A stretch of DNA of 64,000 nucleotides from Vibrio intestinalis. Its GTDB lineage: Bacteria; Pseudomonadota; Gammaproteobacteria; Enterobacterales; Vibrionaceae. The position numbers and the translations under genes are program-made. Of the stretch, positions 55,882 to 64,000 are shown piece by piece. Position 1 is the first letter of the stretch; the number at the start of each line of letters is the position of its first letter. The stretch spans positions 1-64,000 of the forward strand of contig NZ_JANAVY020000013.1 in the NCBI RefSeq assembly GCF_025195085.2, given 5' to 3'. The notes beneath the pieces are model-generated. The model made no database searches. It saw only the letters and a list, made by a program, of their open reading frames with translations, and was not told the origin of the DNA.

Positions 55882-56799
55882 ATGAAACAGACACTACAAA
55901 TATGGCTTGATGCCGCTCGACCTAAAACTTTGCCACTGGCACTGGTCTCTATATTGACTGGTAGTGTGCTGGCGTTTTCGACTCATAAATTCTCGGCATC
56001 CGTTGCAGTATTGGCTTTTGTCACCGCGACGCTATTACAAATTCTCTCTAACCTTGCTAATGACTATGGCGATGCGGTCAAAGGCACAGACAACGATAAA
56101 CGTCTTGGCCCAACGCGTGCGATCCAATCCGGTTCTGTCTCTCTTAAAACCATGAAGCAGGCGATCATCGTCAATGTTATCTTCACGGCGATTTCTGGTT
56201 TAACCTTGGTGCTGCATTCTCTCAATAGTATGGAAAGCATCTTGGCTTTTCTTGGCTTAGGTGTACTGGCCATCGCGGCGGCCATTGCTTATACCGTAGG
56301 TAATAAACCTTATGGCTATGTTGGCCTTGGTGATATTTCGGTATTTATCTTCTTTGGTTTACTTGGCGTAGCAGGGACATACTTTTTGCACACTGGCATT
56401 GTTGATTTGTCGCTCGTTTTACCCGCGGTGGGCTGTGGGCTATTGGCGGTTGCGGTGCTGAACATTAATAATATGCGCGATATTGAAAACGATGAGCAAT
56501 GCGGTAAACGCACCGTGGCGGTTCGTTTAGGGCAAAAGCGCGCTAAGCATTATCACTTTGTTTTGCTAGCCGGTGCCGTGGTCGCGTTCATCGTTTATTT
56601 GATGCTACAACCGACACCAGTTTGGGTCACATTGCCATTCTTATTAAGTGCCCTAGTGGTGTTTAAACACGGTAAGGAAGTGTGGCTGGCCGAAAAACCC
56701 GCGCATATTGCTCCAATGATGCCGGTTATTGTGAAATGTTCTTTGGTGACTAACCTATTGTTTGCTGGAGTTGTTATAGCTCAAACTCTGGTGAGATGA
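55882..56799 (+). CDS. menA: 1,4-dihydroxy-2-naphthoate polyprenyltransferase
   Basis: 305 residues, inner membrane UbiA-family enzyme with about nine segments. It adds the isoprenoid tail in menaquinone synthesis. The first Asp-rich motif is NDYGDAVKGTDND and the second NNMRDIENDEQCGKRT. ATG has no clear ribosome site. It precedes rraA, as in E. coli. Confidence 0.95.
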   Translation: MKQTLQIWLDAARPKTLPLALVSILTGSVLAFSTHKFSASVAVLAFVTATLLQILSNLANDYGDAVKGTDNDKRLGPTRAIQSGSVSLKTMKQAIIVNVIFTAISGLTLVLHSLNSMESILAFLGLGVLAIAAAIAYTVGNKPYGYVGLGDISVFIFFGLLGVAGTYFLHTGIVDLSLVLPAVGCGLLAVAVLNINNMRDIENDEQCGKRTVAVRLGQKRAKHYHFVLLAGAVVAFIVYLMLQPTPVWVTLPFLLSALVVFKHGKEVWLAEKPAHIAPMMPVIVKCSLVTNLLFAGVVIAQTLVR

Positions 56800-56874
56800 T
56801 CACCGTTTGTCATTGCAATGACTTACTGACTGGATATACTCGATTAATAGACCAATGCTATGAGACGAAATGCT

Positions 56875-57390
56875 ATGGAATACAATACTTCAGCTTTGTG
56901 TGATATCTACTTAGATCAAGTAGACGTAGTAGAACCTATGTTCAGCAACTTTGGCGGCAGCGCTTCGTTTGCTGGTCAGGTAACCACGGTGAAATGTTTT
57001 GAAGACAACGGCATTATCCGTGATGTTTTAGAGCAAGATGGTGTTGGTCGAGTACTATTGGTTGACGGTGGCGGCTCATTACGTCGCGCGCTGATTGATG
57101 CCGAGATTGCGACTCTCGCTGAAGAGAATGAGTGGGAAGGCATTGTGGTATACGGCTGCGTGCGTGAAGTCGACGAGTTGGAAGACATGAGCATTGGTAT
57201 TCAAGCGCTCGCTTCTATTCCTGTTGGCGCAACCAACAAAGGTGAGGGTGAAACCGACATCCCAGTTAACTTTGGTGGTGTGACCTTCTTACCAGAAGAT
57301 TATCTCTATGCCGACAATACCGGCATTATCCTTTCTCAAGAGCCTCTGAATGTCGATTTGGAACTTGATGAAGAAGAGCAAGAGCTTTAA
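56875..57390 (+). CDS. rraA: Regulator of RNase E activity RraA
   Basis: 171 residues from ATG 56875 ([19 protein letters not shown]). The first in-frame ATG 15 bases upstream gives a non-family MRRNA leader. Features are [32 protein letters not shown] and [12 protein letters not shown] trimer that binds RNase E and its helicase partners to slow mRNA decay. The acidic tail ELDEEEQEL is typical. Confidence 0.95.
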   Translation: MEYNTSALCDIYLDQVDVVEPMFSNFGGSASFAGQVTTVKCFEDNGIIRDVLEQDGVGRVLLVDGGGSLRRALIDAEIATLAEENEWEGIVVYGCVREVDELEDMSIGIQALASIPVGATNKGEGETDIPVNFGGVTFLPEDYLYADNTGIILSQEPLNVDLELDEEEQEL

Positions 57391-57407
57391 AGCTTAACCT
57401 GATATAA

Positions 57408-57437
57408 CAAACGCCAGCAGATGCTGGCGTTTTTTGT
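57408..57437. terminator. Terminator between rraA and the MATE gene
   Basis: ACGCCAGCA / TGCTGGCGT stem with T6; convergent genes on both sides. Confidence 0.9.
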
Positions 57438-58781
57438 TTAAGCAGAGCGGGGGAGGTGTTCTTCACGTAAACGTAGTGTGTACACGTAACCTAAGATGCC
57501 GCCAAGAATATTACCTACCGCGATACCGACAAAAATCCCTTCAATCTGATACAGCTCTCCACCCACCCAAGCCAGCGGCAAGGTAAAGAAGAACAATCTT
57601 GCTGCGCTCCAGCGGAAAGCCCGCATGGGCTCATGCAGCGCATTCAAACCAGAGACAAGCATCATCATGATGCCTTGGAACCCGTAACTGAATGGCACGA
57701 CCAATAAGTAGTGCCACAGCATATCTTGCACGGCTTGCTCTTGAGAGAAGAGTGCAGCAAGTGGAATGCTCAGTGGCACCATCATAATAAAAATCATGAA
57801 CTGAAACACAATTGAAAAACGCATCCCAAGGAACATGCCTGCGAAGCTACGCTCGGGGTTATTCGCGCCAAAGTTTTGCGCCATGAAAGGGGTCAGTGCA
57901 GATGTTAGTGACATAAGCACTAGCATCAAAATTGATTCGATGCGTTGTGCTGCGCCATAAGCTGCAACGGCCACGGTGCCATGCTGAGAAAGTATGATCA
58001 TTAGCAGCGCGCCAGAAAGTGGCGACATCGCGCTAGAGAGTGCTGCAGGCGTACCGATTTTTAGGATGTTTTTCCAATCTTGCACCATGAAAGGCACTTT
58101 TGGCCAGGTGAGGAGCTTTTCGCGCTTAATCAAAACATACAGTGAGCCACACAAAGCGCCTAGCCAGCTAAACGCACTGGCAATCGCTGCACCTTGAATA
58201 CCAAGCTCAGGGAAAGGGCCATACCCAAAGATCAGCAGTGGATCGAGAAGGCCATTAATCAAACCTGCTGTCATCATGATTTTCGCTGGGGTTTTCGTAT
58301 CGCCTGTTGCGCGAATTGCGGCGTTACCTGCCATTGGCAGTACAAGCAAAGGAATCGCCATATACCAAACAGCCATGTATTGCTCGATCATCGGAATCAA
58401 GTTTTGCTCTGCGCCAAGCAATAAAAACAAAGGCTCGATGGTAAACAAGCCTAATGTTGAGGCGAGTGCCACTAAGATGACAGCAAGGATAAGGCCATGT
58501 GTTGATAAGCGCGCAGCATCTTGTGATTGGCCTTTACCCAATAGACGACCAATATTGGTTGAAAGACCCATACCGATGCCCATGGTGATGCAGTTAACCC
58601 CGAAGGTAACAGGGAAGGTGTAGCTGACGGCGGCAAGGGCATCTGTACCAAGCAGAGAGATAAAGAAGGTATCCACCAAGTTAAACATCAAGATTGCAAT
58701 AAGCCCAACCGTCATCGGGATGGTCATCTGGCGCAATACTTGAGGAATAGGGCCATTGAGTAGGCCGTGTTTATCTTGCAT
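57438..58781 (-). CDS. MATE-family multidrug efflux protein
   Basis: 447 residues from ATG 58781 (MQDKHGLLNGPIPQVLRQM). A longer frame begins with TTG and seems unlikely. About twelve membrane segments in two halves, with FNLVDTFFISLLG and VAVAAYGAAQRIESILML. It exports drugs by Na+ or proton antiport; the sequence start resembles Vibrio VmrA-type pumps. The ribosome site is weak. Monocistronic. Confidence 0.85.
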   Translation of the reverse strand: MQDKHGLLNGPIPQVLRQMTIPMTVGLIAILMFNLVDTFFISLLGTDALAAVSYTFPVTFGVNCITMGIGMGLSTNIGRLLGKGQSQDAARLSTHGLILAVILVALASTLGLFTIEPLFLLLGAEQNLIPMIEQYMAVWYMAIPLLVLPMAGNAAIRATGDTKTPAKIMMTAGLINGLLDPLLIFGYGPFPELGIQGAAIASAFSWLGALCGSLYVLIKREKLLTWPKVPFMVQDWKNILKIGTPAALSSAMSPLSGALLMIILSQHGTVAVAAYGAAQRIESILMLVLMSLTSALTPFMAQNFGANNPERSFAGMFLGMRFSIVFQFMIFIMMVPLSIPLAALFSQEQAVQDMLWHYLLVVPFSYGFQGIMMMLVSGLNALHEPMRAFRWSAARLFFFTLPLAWVGGELYQIEGIFVGIAVGNILGGILGYVYTLRLREEHLPRSA

Positions 58782-58874
58782 AACACTATCAAGTTGATGG
58801 AAAAGGCTAGAGTACTTGATTACGGATGGATGGGGTAGTGATTGACGATTTTTGGCGAACAAATTATAGCGGCA

Positions 58875-58903
58875 ACAAAAAAGGCCAGCCGAAGCTGACC
58901 TTT
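58875..58903 (-). terminator. Terminator of tpiA
   Basis: On the minus strand AAAGGTCAGC-TTCG-GCTGGCCTTTTTT (one G-U pair). A smaller stem TTTTCAACT / AGTTGAAAA lies between it and the stop codon. Confidence 0.9.
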
Positions 58904-58929
58904 AAAAATGTTTTCAACTAAGTTGAAAA

Positions 58930-59700
58930 TTAAGCTTTTGCTTTAGCTGCTGCTTTAGCGATAGCTGCGAAACCAGCTGCGTTAAGAGCTGCACCGCCAA
59001 CTAGAGCACCATCGATGTCTGGTTGTGCGAAGTAAGCTTCTGCGTTTTCTGGCTTAACAGAACCACCGTATTGGATGATTACTTGCTCAGCTACTGCTGC
59101 GTCTTTCTCTGCGATCATTGCACGGATAGATGCGTGGATGCGCTGTGCATCTTCAGCTGTTGCTGCTTTACCAGTACCGATAGCCCAGATTGGTTCGTAA
59201 GCGATGATTGCGCCGTTTAGAGCTTCAACACCGTAAGCGTCGATAACTGCATTGATTTGACGTGCACATACTGCTTCAGTTTCGCCAGCTTCGTTTTGAG
59301 CTTCTGATTCACCGATACAGAAAACTGGCTTCAGGCCGTTCTCTTGTAGGAATTTGAATTTCTTAGCAACGAATTCGTCAGACTCAGCGTGGTATTCACG
59401 ACGCTCAGAGTGACCGATGATGATGTGAGTAGCACCGAAGTCTTTCAGCATTTCTGGAGACATATCGCCAGTGAATGCACCGCTGTTGTTTAGGTCAGTG
59501 TTTTGAGCACCAAGGATGATCTTGTTGCCGCCTTCTGCGATTAGACGCTCAGCTAGGTCGATGTATAGAGCCGGTGGAGCTACTGCTACGTCTACACCTT
59601 CAACGCCTTCAAGTTCAGCATTAAGACCAGTTAGCAGCTCTTTAACCATTTCTTTGCTGCCATTAAGTTTCCAGTTACCCATCACTACAGGACGACGCAT
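58930..59700 (-). CDS. tpiA: Triosephosphate isomerase
   Basis: 256 residues. TIM barrel with Lys in NWKLNGS, catalytic His in IIGHSERR and Glu in [13 protein letters not shown]. It links dihydroxyacetone phosphate and glyceraldehyde 3-phosphate. In E. coli tpiA also follows cpx-fieF-pfkA in the same neighbourhood. Confidence 0.98.
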   Translation of the reverse strand: MRRPVVMGNWKLNGSKEMVKELLTGLNAELEGVEGVDVAVAPPALYIDLAERLIAEGGNKIILGAQNTDLNNSGAFTGDMSPEMLKDFGATHIIIGHSERREYHAESDEFVAKKFKFLQENGLKPVFCIGESEAQNEAGETEAVCARQINAVIDAYGVEALNGAIIAYEPIWAIGTGKAATAEDAQRIHASIRAMIAEKDAAVAEQVIIQYGGSVKPENAEAYFAQPDIDGALVGGAALNAAGFAAIAKAAAKAKA

Positions 59701-59958
59701 AGGAATATCTCCGTATTATTTAAATTAAAGCGTTAATGTAAAAAATCTACGTAGGAATATAACAGAATAAATCCAGCAGATCATGACCCGAATCATTTCT
59801 TGATCGAATCTCAATCAATGGTCGGAGCAATTTACTAAACAAAGGCCGATAAAGAGAGGATCAGTGATCTGACAAACAGAATAATAGTATGAGACTCGGA
59901 ATCTGACGGTGAAATTGGTAATACTGTGGGCTCTATCAGCTATTGAGCAAGGAATCGC

Positions 59959-60306
59959 ATGCCAAACTTAGTAATGGAATACTCGAATTCGGTCGATGAG
60001 CGCGTCAATGTACAAGGCCTACTGGAAGATCTACATCATGTCGCATTACAATCGGGTTTGTTTGATGTTGCTTCGGTAAAATCGCGAGCGACGCGTTACC
60101 ATGATTGGCTAATCGGTGAAGAGGCCAATAGTGTTGATTTTATTCATATCACTTTTGAGCTATTGAGTGGCCGAACTCAAGAGCAAAAGCGCGAGCTTTC
60201 CCGCCAGTTAATGAACATACTGCAAGAGCAGGCGAGTCATATTCGAAGTTTGACCGTCAATGTCCGTGATATGGATATAGATTGTTTTCAAAAAGTGGTG
60301 AATTGA
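59959..60306 (+). CDS. 5-carboxymethyl-2-hydroxymuconate isomerase-like protein
   Basis: 115 residues of the tautomerase/MIF superfamily, with the catalytic Pro as the second codon (MPNLVMEYSNS). Family features include SRATRYHDWLIG and FIHITFELLSGRTQEQK. HpaF-type enzymes act in homoprotocatechuate breakdown, but no other such genes are here. So the substrate may differ. AAGGA precedes the ATG. Followed by a DUF805 gene 26 bases on. Confidence 0.85.
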   Translation: MPNLVMEYSNSVDERVNVQGLLEDLHHVALQSGLFDVASVKSRATRYHDWLIGEEANSVDFIHITFELLSGRTQEQKRELSRQLMNILQEQASHIRSLTVNVRDMDIDCFQKVVN

Positions 60307-60332
60307 ACCACGTTATTTTTTAGGTAAGAGAA

Positions 60333-60758
60333 ATGTCGATTAAAGAACTGCTGTTTTCTTTTCAGGGTCGTATTGGCCGAAAAGTGTTTTGGATTTGGAA
60401 TGCTGTTTACTACCTTATGATCGTCGGCTTTGCCGTAGGCATGAATACTTTGTTTCCAGCTCAAGCGCATCTGATTTTGCCGGTATTTCTCATTTTTGTC
60501 CTGATTCCTGATTTAGCGATTACGGCAAAACGTTGGCATGACCGTGGTAAATCAAGCTGGTGGCTATTAATGAACTTGCCGCTAGTGATTGGCCGCATGA
60601 CAGTACCTGTCGGTGAATCTGCAGCAGCAGGCCCTGCGAGCACTTTACAAATGGTGAGCTCACTTGCTGCATTAGTCTGTGGGGCATGGATTTTGGTGGA
60701 GTGTGGCTTCTTAAAAGGTCAGTCAGGTGATAACCAATATGGCGCAGAGCCTAAATAA
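60333..60758 (+). CDS. DUF805 membrane protein
   Basis: 141 residues, about four hydrophobic segments. Family motif FQGRIGRKVFWIWNAVYYLM at the N-terminus and ITAKRWHDRGKSSWW in the middle. Function unknown. E. coli has a DUF805 gene (yiiR) near tpiA too, so the linkage is old. Ends in a shared terminator with coaA. Confidence 0.85.
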   Translation: MSIKELLFSFQGRIGRKVFWIWNAVYYLMIVGFAVGMNTLFPAQAHLILPVFLIFVLIPDLAITAKRWHDRGKSSWWLLMNLPLVIGRMTVPVGESAAAGPASTLQMVSSLAALVCGAWILVECGFLKGQSGDNQYGAEPK

Positions 60759-60781
60759 GCCAACTCACTAACCTACAAAGT

Positions 60782-60811
60782 AAAAACCAGAGTCTATGCT
60801 CTGGTTTTTGT
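60782..60811. terminator. Bidirectional terminator between DUF805 gene and coaA
   Basis: AAAAACCAGAG-TCTATG-CTCTGGTTTTT, 11 bp with A and T runs. Confidence 0.93.
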
Positions 60812-60830
60812 TTATCTAGAGGATAGCAAA

Positions 60831-61754
60831 TTACTTTCTCAGTAAAATCTCTTCAACGCTGTGGTCTGGCCCTTTCTTTAATACCAACTGCGCTCGCCCT
60901 TTGGTTGGCAATATATTTTGGTTGAGGTTAAGGCCGTTGATTGAATGCCAGATATCTTTCGCCTTTGTAATTGCTTGCTGCTCACTCAATTGAGTGTAAT
61001 GGCTAAAGTACGACCCCGGTTTTAAGAAGGCCCCCTGGCGAAACTTTAAGAATCGCTGGATGTACCAATTCTCGATAACGTCAGTATCGGCATCGACATA
61101 CAGGGAAAAATCGAGAAAGTCGGATACAAACACTCGGTGAGGCTCTTGCGGGTAATCCATACCGCTTTGTAAAACATTCAACCCTTCAATAATCAGTACA
61201 TCAGGGCGATCGATGGTTTTTACTTCATCAGTAATGTCGTAAGTGATATGAGAATAAACCGGCACAGTTAAGTTCGGTTTACCGGCTTTCACGTCGGAGA
61301 CAAACTCCACCAAGCTTTTGATGTCGTAAGATTCCGGAAAGCCTTTACGGTGCATGATACCGCGATCATCCAACACCTTTTTGGGATACAAAAATCCGTC
61401 GGTGGTGACTAGCTCAACTTTTGGATGATTCTCCCAGCGCGAGAGTAGGGCTTTGAGTAGGCGAGCCGTTGTGCTTTTGCCTACCGCGACACTACCAGCA
61501 ATACCAATAATAAAAGGGGGCGCGCTATCTTGGCCGCCTAAAAAACTGTGCAACACTGAGTTACGGCTTTGGCGAGCCGCGATATAAAGGTTGAGTAGGC
61601 GAGCGAGTGGCAAATAGATCTCTACCGACTCTTGCATGGTTAGGCTTTCGTTTACGCCTTGTAGCTCTTTTAAGTCTTCTTCTGACAGCGTCATTGGCAC
61701 GGCATTACGCAGTTCAGCCCATTGCTGTCTATTAAAAGAGAGATACGGTGTCAT
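60831..61754 (-). CDS. coaA: Pantothenate kinase type I
   Basis: 307 residues. Walker [18 protein letters not shown] (near 93-109), and [10 protein letters not shown] and HITYDI of the PanK-I family. Phosphorylates pantothenate, the rate-limiting step of CoA synthesis, with feedback by CoA. AGGAAGACC is the ribosome site. Upstream of the tRNA-tuf operon on the opposite strand, as in E. coli. Confidence 0.97.
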   Translation of the reverse strand: MTPYLSFNRQQWAELRNAVPMTLSEEDLKELQGVNESLTMQESVEIYLPLARLLNLYIAARQSRNSVLHSFLGGQDSAPPFIIGIAGSVAVGKSTTARLLKALLSRWENHPKVELVTTDGFLYPKKVLDDRGIMHRKGFPESYDIKSLVEFVSDVKAGKPNLTVPVYSHITYDITDEVKTIDRPDVLIIEGLNVLQSGMDYPQEPHRVFVSDFLDFSLYVDADTDVIENWYIQRFLKFRQGAFLKPGSYFSHYTQLSEQQAITKAKDIWHSINGLNLNQNILPTKGRAQLVLKKGPDHSVEEILLRK

Positions 61755-61920
61755 GGTCTTCCTAACTCAGGTTCTTCATATGCGAGCAGCGAAAATACAT
61801 CAACCCGAAAAGAAAGCAAATGGCTGACGCTGCAGATTTGTTTTTATTGCTTGAAATTGTGCGAAAATTCAGCAAATGAACAGAAAGAGAGGAAAAAGTT
61901 TACTTTTTTTGAATTTGCTA

Positions 61921-61949
61921 TTGCAAGGCAGAAAATCATTCAATAGAAT
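61921..61949 (+). promoter_or_regulatory. Promoter of the tRNA-tuf operon
   Basis: TTGCAA, 17-base spacer, TAGAAT, then GCGCACC as a GC-rich discriminator. Such discriminators mark stringently controlled stable-RNA promoters. First tRNA starts 13 bases further on. Confidence 0.75.
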
Positions 61950-61962
61950 GCGCACCACTTAT

Positions 61963-62038
<76 letters not shown>

Positions 62039-62074
62039 TTCTCTCCACTAGCAGTGAGAATGGCTTAAAAATTT

Positions 62075-62159
<85 letters not shown>

Positions 62160-62194
62160 TATTCTTTAGGAAATAGCTCACAGAGTTACGTGTT

Positions 62195-62269
<75 letters not shown>

Positions 62270-62281
62270 CTCAAAAACGAT

Positions 62282-62357
<76 letters not shown>

Positions 62358-62490
62358 GCTCTCAGCAGACTTTTCCTTTTGATACTTTCTTTTTACTAAA
62401 CTACGTTTAGTTGAGAATAAATTTTATACCAATACTTTTTGGTTGCGTGGTCGTCAAAGCCACCTAAATCCGTACCTAGAGGGACAACTC

Positions 62491-63675
62491 ATGTCTAAAG
62501 AAAAATTTGAACGTACGAAACCGCACGTAAACGTTGGTACTATCGGCCACGTTGACCACGGTAAAACAACTCTAACTGCAGCTATCTGTACTACTCTTGC
62601 TAAAGTTTACGGCGGTGTAGCTAAAGACTTCGCATCTATCGATAACGCTCCAGAAGAGCGTGAGCGCGGTATCACAATCGCAACTTCTCACGTTGAGTAC
62701 GATACTCCAACTCGTCACTACGCACACGTTGACTGTCCAGGACACGCGGACTACGTTAAGAACATGATCACTGGTGCTGCACAGATGGACGGTGGTATTC
62801 TTGTAGTTGCTGCAACAGATGGCCCAATGCCACAAACTCGTGAGCACATCCTACTAGGCCGTCAGGTTGGTATCCCATACATCATCGTATTCATGAACAA
62901 ATGTGACATGGTTGACGATGAAGAGCTACTAGAACTAGTAGAAATGGAAGTTCGTGAACTTCTATCTGAATACGACTTCCCAGGTGATGACCTACCAGTT
63001 ATCCAAGGTTCTGCACTAGGCGCACTAAACGGCGAAGAGCAGTGGGAAGCGAAAATCGTTGAACTAGCTGAAGCTCTAGATACTTACATCCCAGAGCCAG
63101 AGCGTGCAGTAGACCAACCATTCCTAATGCCGATTGAAGACGTATTCTCAATCCAAGGTCGTGGTACAGTTGTAACTGGTCGTATCGAGCGCGGTATCCT
63201 AACAGTAGGTGACGAAGTAGAAATCGTAGGTATCAAAGAAACTACAACTACTACTTGTACTGGTGTTGAGATGTTCCGTAAGCTTCTTGACGAAGGTCGT
63301 GCTGGTGAGAACGTTGGTGCACTTCTACGTGGTACTAAGCGTGATGAAGTTGAACGTGGTCAAGTACTAGCGGCTAAAGGTTCAATCAACCCACACACTA
63401 AATTCGAGTCTGAAGTATACGTACTGTCTAAAGATGAAGGCGGCCGTCACACTCCATTCTTCAAAGGTTACCGTCCACAGTTCTACTTCCGTACAACTGA
63501 CGTAACAGGCGATATCTCTCTACCAGAAGGCGTAGAAATGGTAATGCCAGGCGATAACATCCAGATGACTGTTGAGCTAATCGCACCAATCGCAATGGAC
63601 GAAGGTCTTCGTTTCGCGATCCGTGAAGGTGGCCGTACAGTAGGTGCTGGTGTTGTTGCTAAGATCTTCGCTTAA
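62491..63675 (+). CDS. tufB: Elongation factor Tu
   Basis: 394 residues from ATG 62491 ([20 protein letters not shown]); a frame extending 48 bases upstream is not family sequence. GTPase motifs [13 protein letters not shown] and NKCD are all present. Carries aminoacyl-tRNA to the ribosome. Codon use is strongly biased toward a small set, as in highly expressed genes. Cotranscribed with the four tRNAs. A second tuf copy is expected elsewhere. Confidence 0.98.
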   Translation: MSKEKFERTKPHVNVGTIGHVDHGKTTLTAAICTTLAKVYGGVAKDFASIDNAPEERERGITIATSHVEYDTPTRHYAHVDCPGHADYVKNMITGAAQMDGGILVVAATDGPMPQTREHILLGRQVGIPYIIVFMNKCDMVDDEELLELVEMEVRELLSEYDFPGDDLPVIQGSALGALNGEEQWEAKIVELAEALDTYIPEPERAVDQPFLMPIEDVFSIQGRGTVVTGRIERGILTVGDEVEIVGIKETTTTTCTGVEMFRKLLDEGRAGENVGALLRGTKRDEVERGQVLAAKGSINPHTKFESEVYVLSKDEGGRHTPFFKGYRPQFYFRTTDVTGDISLPEGVEMVMPGDNIQMTVELIAPIAMDEGLRFAIREGGRTVGAGVVAKIFA

Positions 63676-63735
63676 TTCCTAGGGATTAGCTGAAGTCTTC
63701 GTAAAATCTTTGAATAAGATTTGACGAACCAGTAG

Positions 63736-63765
63736 CAAAAAGGGCATCATTTGATGCCCTTTTTC
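63736..63765 (+). terminator. Terminator of tuf
   Basis: AAAAAGGGCATC / GATGCCCTTTTT hairpin with a short ATTT loop and T run, separating tuf from secE. Confidence 0.93.
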
Positions 63766-63951
63766 TTAGCTAAGCATAATGTTTGCTGATTTCTTGTCCA
63801 AGCAGATGTGAAGCAGGATTAATTGGTGGTTTTTTATCCGCTAATTAATAAAAAAGAGTACGTCGGTTCGTAAGAATTGCCGTTTCATGGATTTGCCCTG
63901 CAACAGCGGGGTTGTTGTCGTCTATATTAAGACTTGTGACAGGTTGGTTTT

Positions 63952-64000
63952 ATGAAAGCAAATAATGCTGAAACTCCTGATAGCTCAAATGGCGCAGACA
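63952..64000 (+). CDS. secE: Preprotein translocase subunit SecE, 5' part
   Basis: The window cuts the gene after 16 codons, MKANNAETPDSSNGAD. This N-terminal pattern is that of Vibrio SecE, and tuf-secE-nusG is the standard order. SecE clamps the SecY channel. The 186 bases between the tuf terminator and this ATG must hold its promoter. Confidence 0.85.
   Translation, partial: MKANNAETPDSSNGAD

Noticed and set aside
62443..62490. 16-codon N-terminal extension of EF-Tu
   Set aside because: Not part of the highly conserved family; ATG 62491 gives the exact usual start and length.

Overview
This window is a gamma-proteobacterial core-genome segment that reads as chromosome 1 of a Vibrio species. 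The evidence is gene order and family make-up: prmA-dusB-fis, accBC next to aroQ, acs beside a crbS-type sensor kinase, arcACB with pyrBI and an argR paralogue, aspA-dcuA, cpxAR/cpxP-fieF-pfkA, epmB/efp, menA-rraA, coaA, and the tRNA(Thr-Tyr-Gly-Thr)-tuf-secE order shared with E. coli. Base composition is even and moderate. I see no phage, integrase, transposase or CRISPR array. Species cannot be fixed from the sequence alone.

Layout. 1-4.2 kb: tRNA-Asp (probably the tail of an rRNA operon lying upstream), a uracil-DNA glycosylase family gene broken by an in-frame stop, a 2-hydroxyacid dehydrogenase, yjaG, a CNNM/CBS membrane protein and hupA. 4.2-8.4 kb: a DUF1481 lipoprotein and purHD, the two pur genes being separated by an ERIC-type repeat. 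8.4-11.2 kb: zntR, a diguanylate cyclase and adhP with a Fur-like site. 11.3-16.2 kb: prmA-dusB-fis, accBC and aroQ. 16.5-29.7 kb: an acetate block of acs, a DnaQ-type exonuclease, a cNMP/CBS/nucleotidyltransferase protein, an MFS transporter, the giant symporter-kinase CrbS, the actP symporter with its DUF4212 partner, and CrbR. 29.8-31.6 kb: dsbD. 31.8-43.8 kb: a fermentative amino-acid and carbamoyl-phosphate block of an argR paralogue, pyrBI with a complete pyrL attenuator, arcACB, a YfcC carrier, dcuA and aspA. 44-50 kb: a second diguanylate cyclase, fxsA, trmL, sodA and cpxAR. 50-60.8 kb: cpxP, fieF, pfkA, mgtC-like, an orphan pilin coupled to epmB, efp, menA, rraA, a MATE pump, tpiA, a CHMI-like isomerase and a DUF805 protein. 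60.8-64 kb: coaA, four tRNAs, tuf and the start of secE.

How the parts fit together. Acetate is activated by Acs and imported by ActP/DUF4212. CrbS and CrbR, known in V. cholerae to switch this on, lie in the same 13 kb. The exonuclease/DUF294 pair sits inside the block with no assigned role. Arginine deiminase, catabolic ornithine carbamoyltransferase and carbamate kinase make ATP from arginine, and PyrBI competes for the same carbamoyl phosphate. AspA and DcuA feed fumarate/succinate exchange.

The most unexplained parts are: (i) a broken, protein-like reading frame in the 1.1 kb gap between arcA and the YfcC carrier; (ii) a 10-bp hairpin that buries the sodA ribosome binding site next to a Fur box; (iii) the nonsense codon in the UDG-family gene just before its last conserved motif; (iv) the pilin translationally coupled to epmB; (v) terminator-like hairpins inside the arc operon. 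No clearly new multi-gene system is visible. Most of the window is well-conserved housekeeping DNA.
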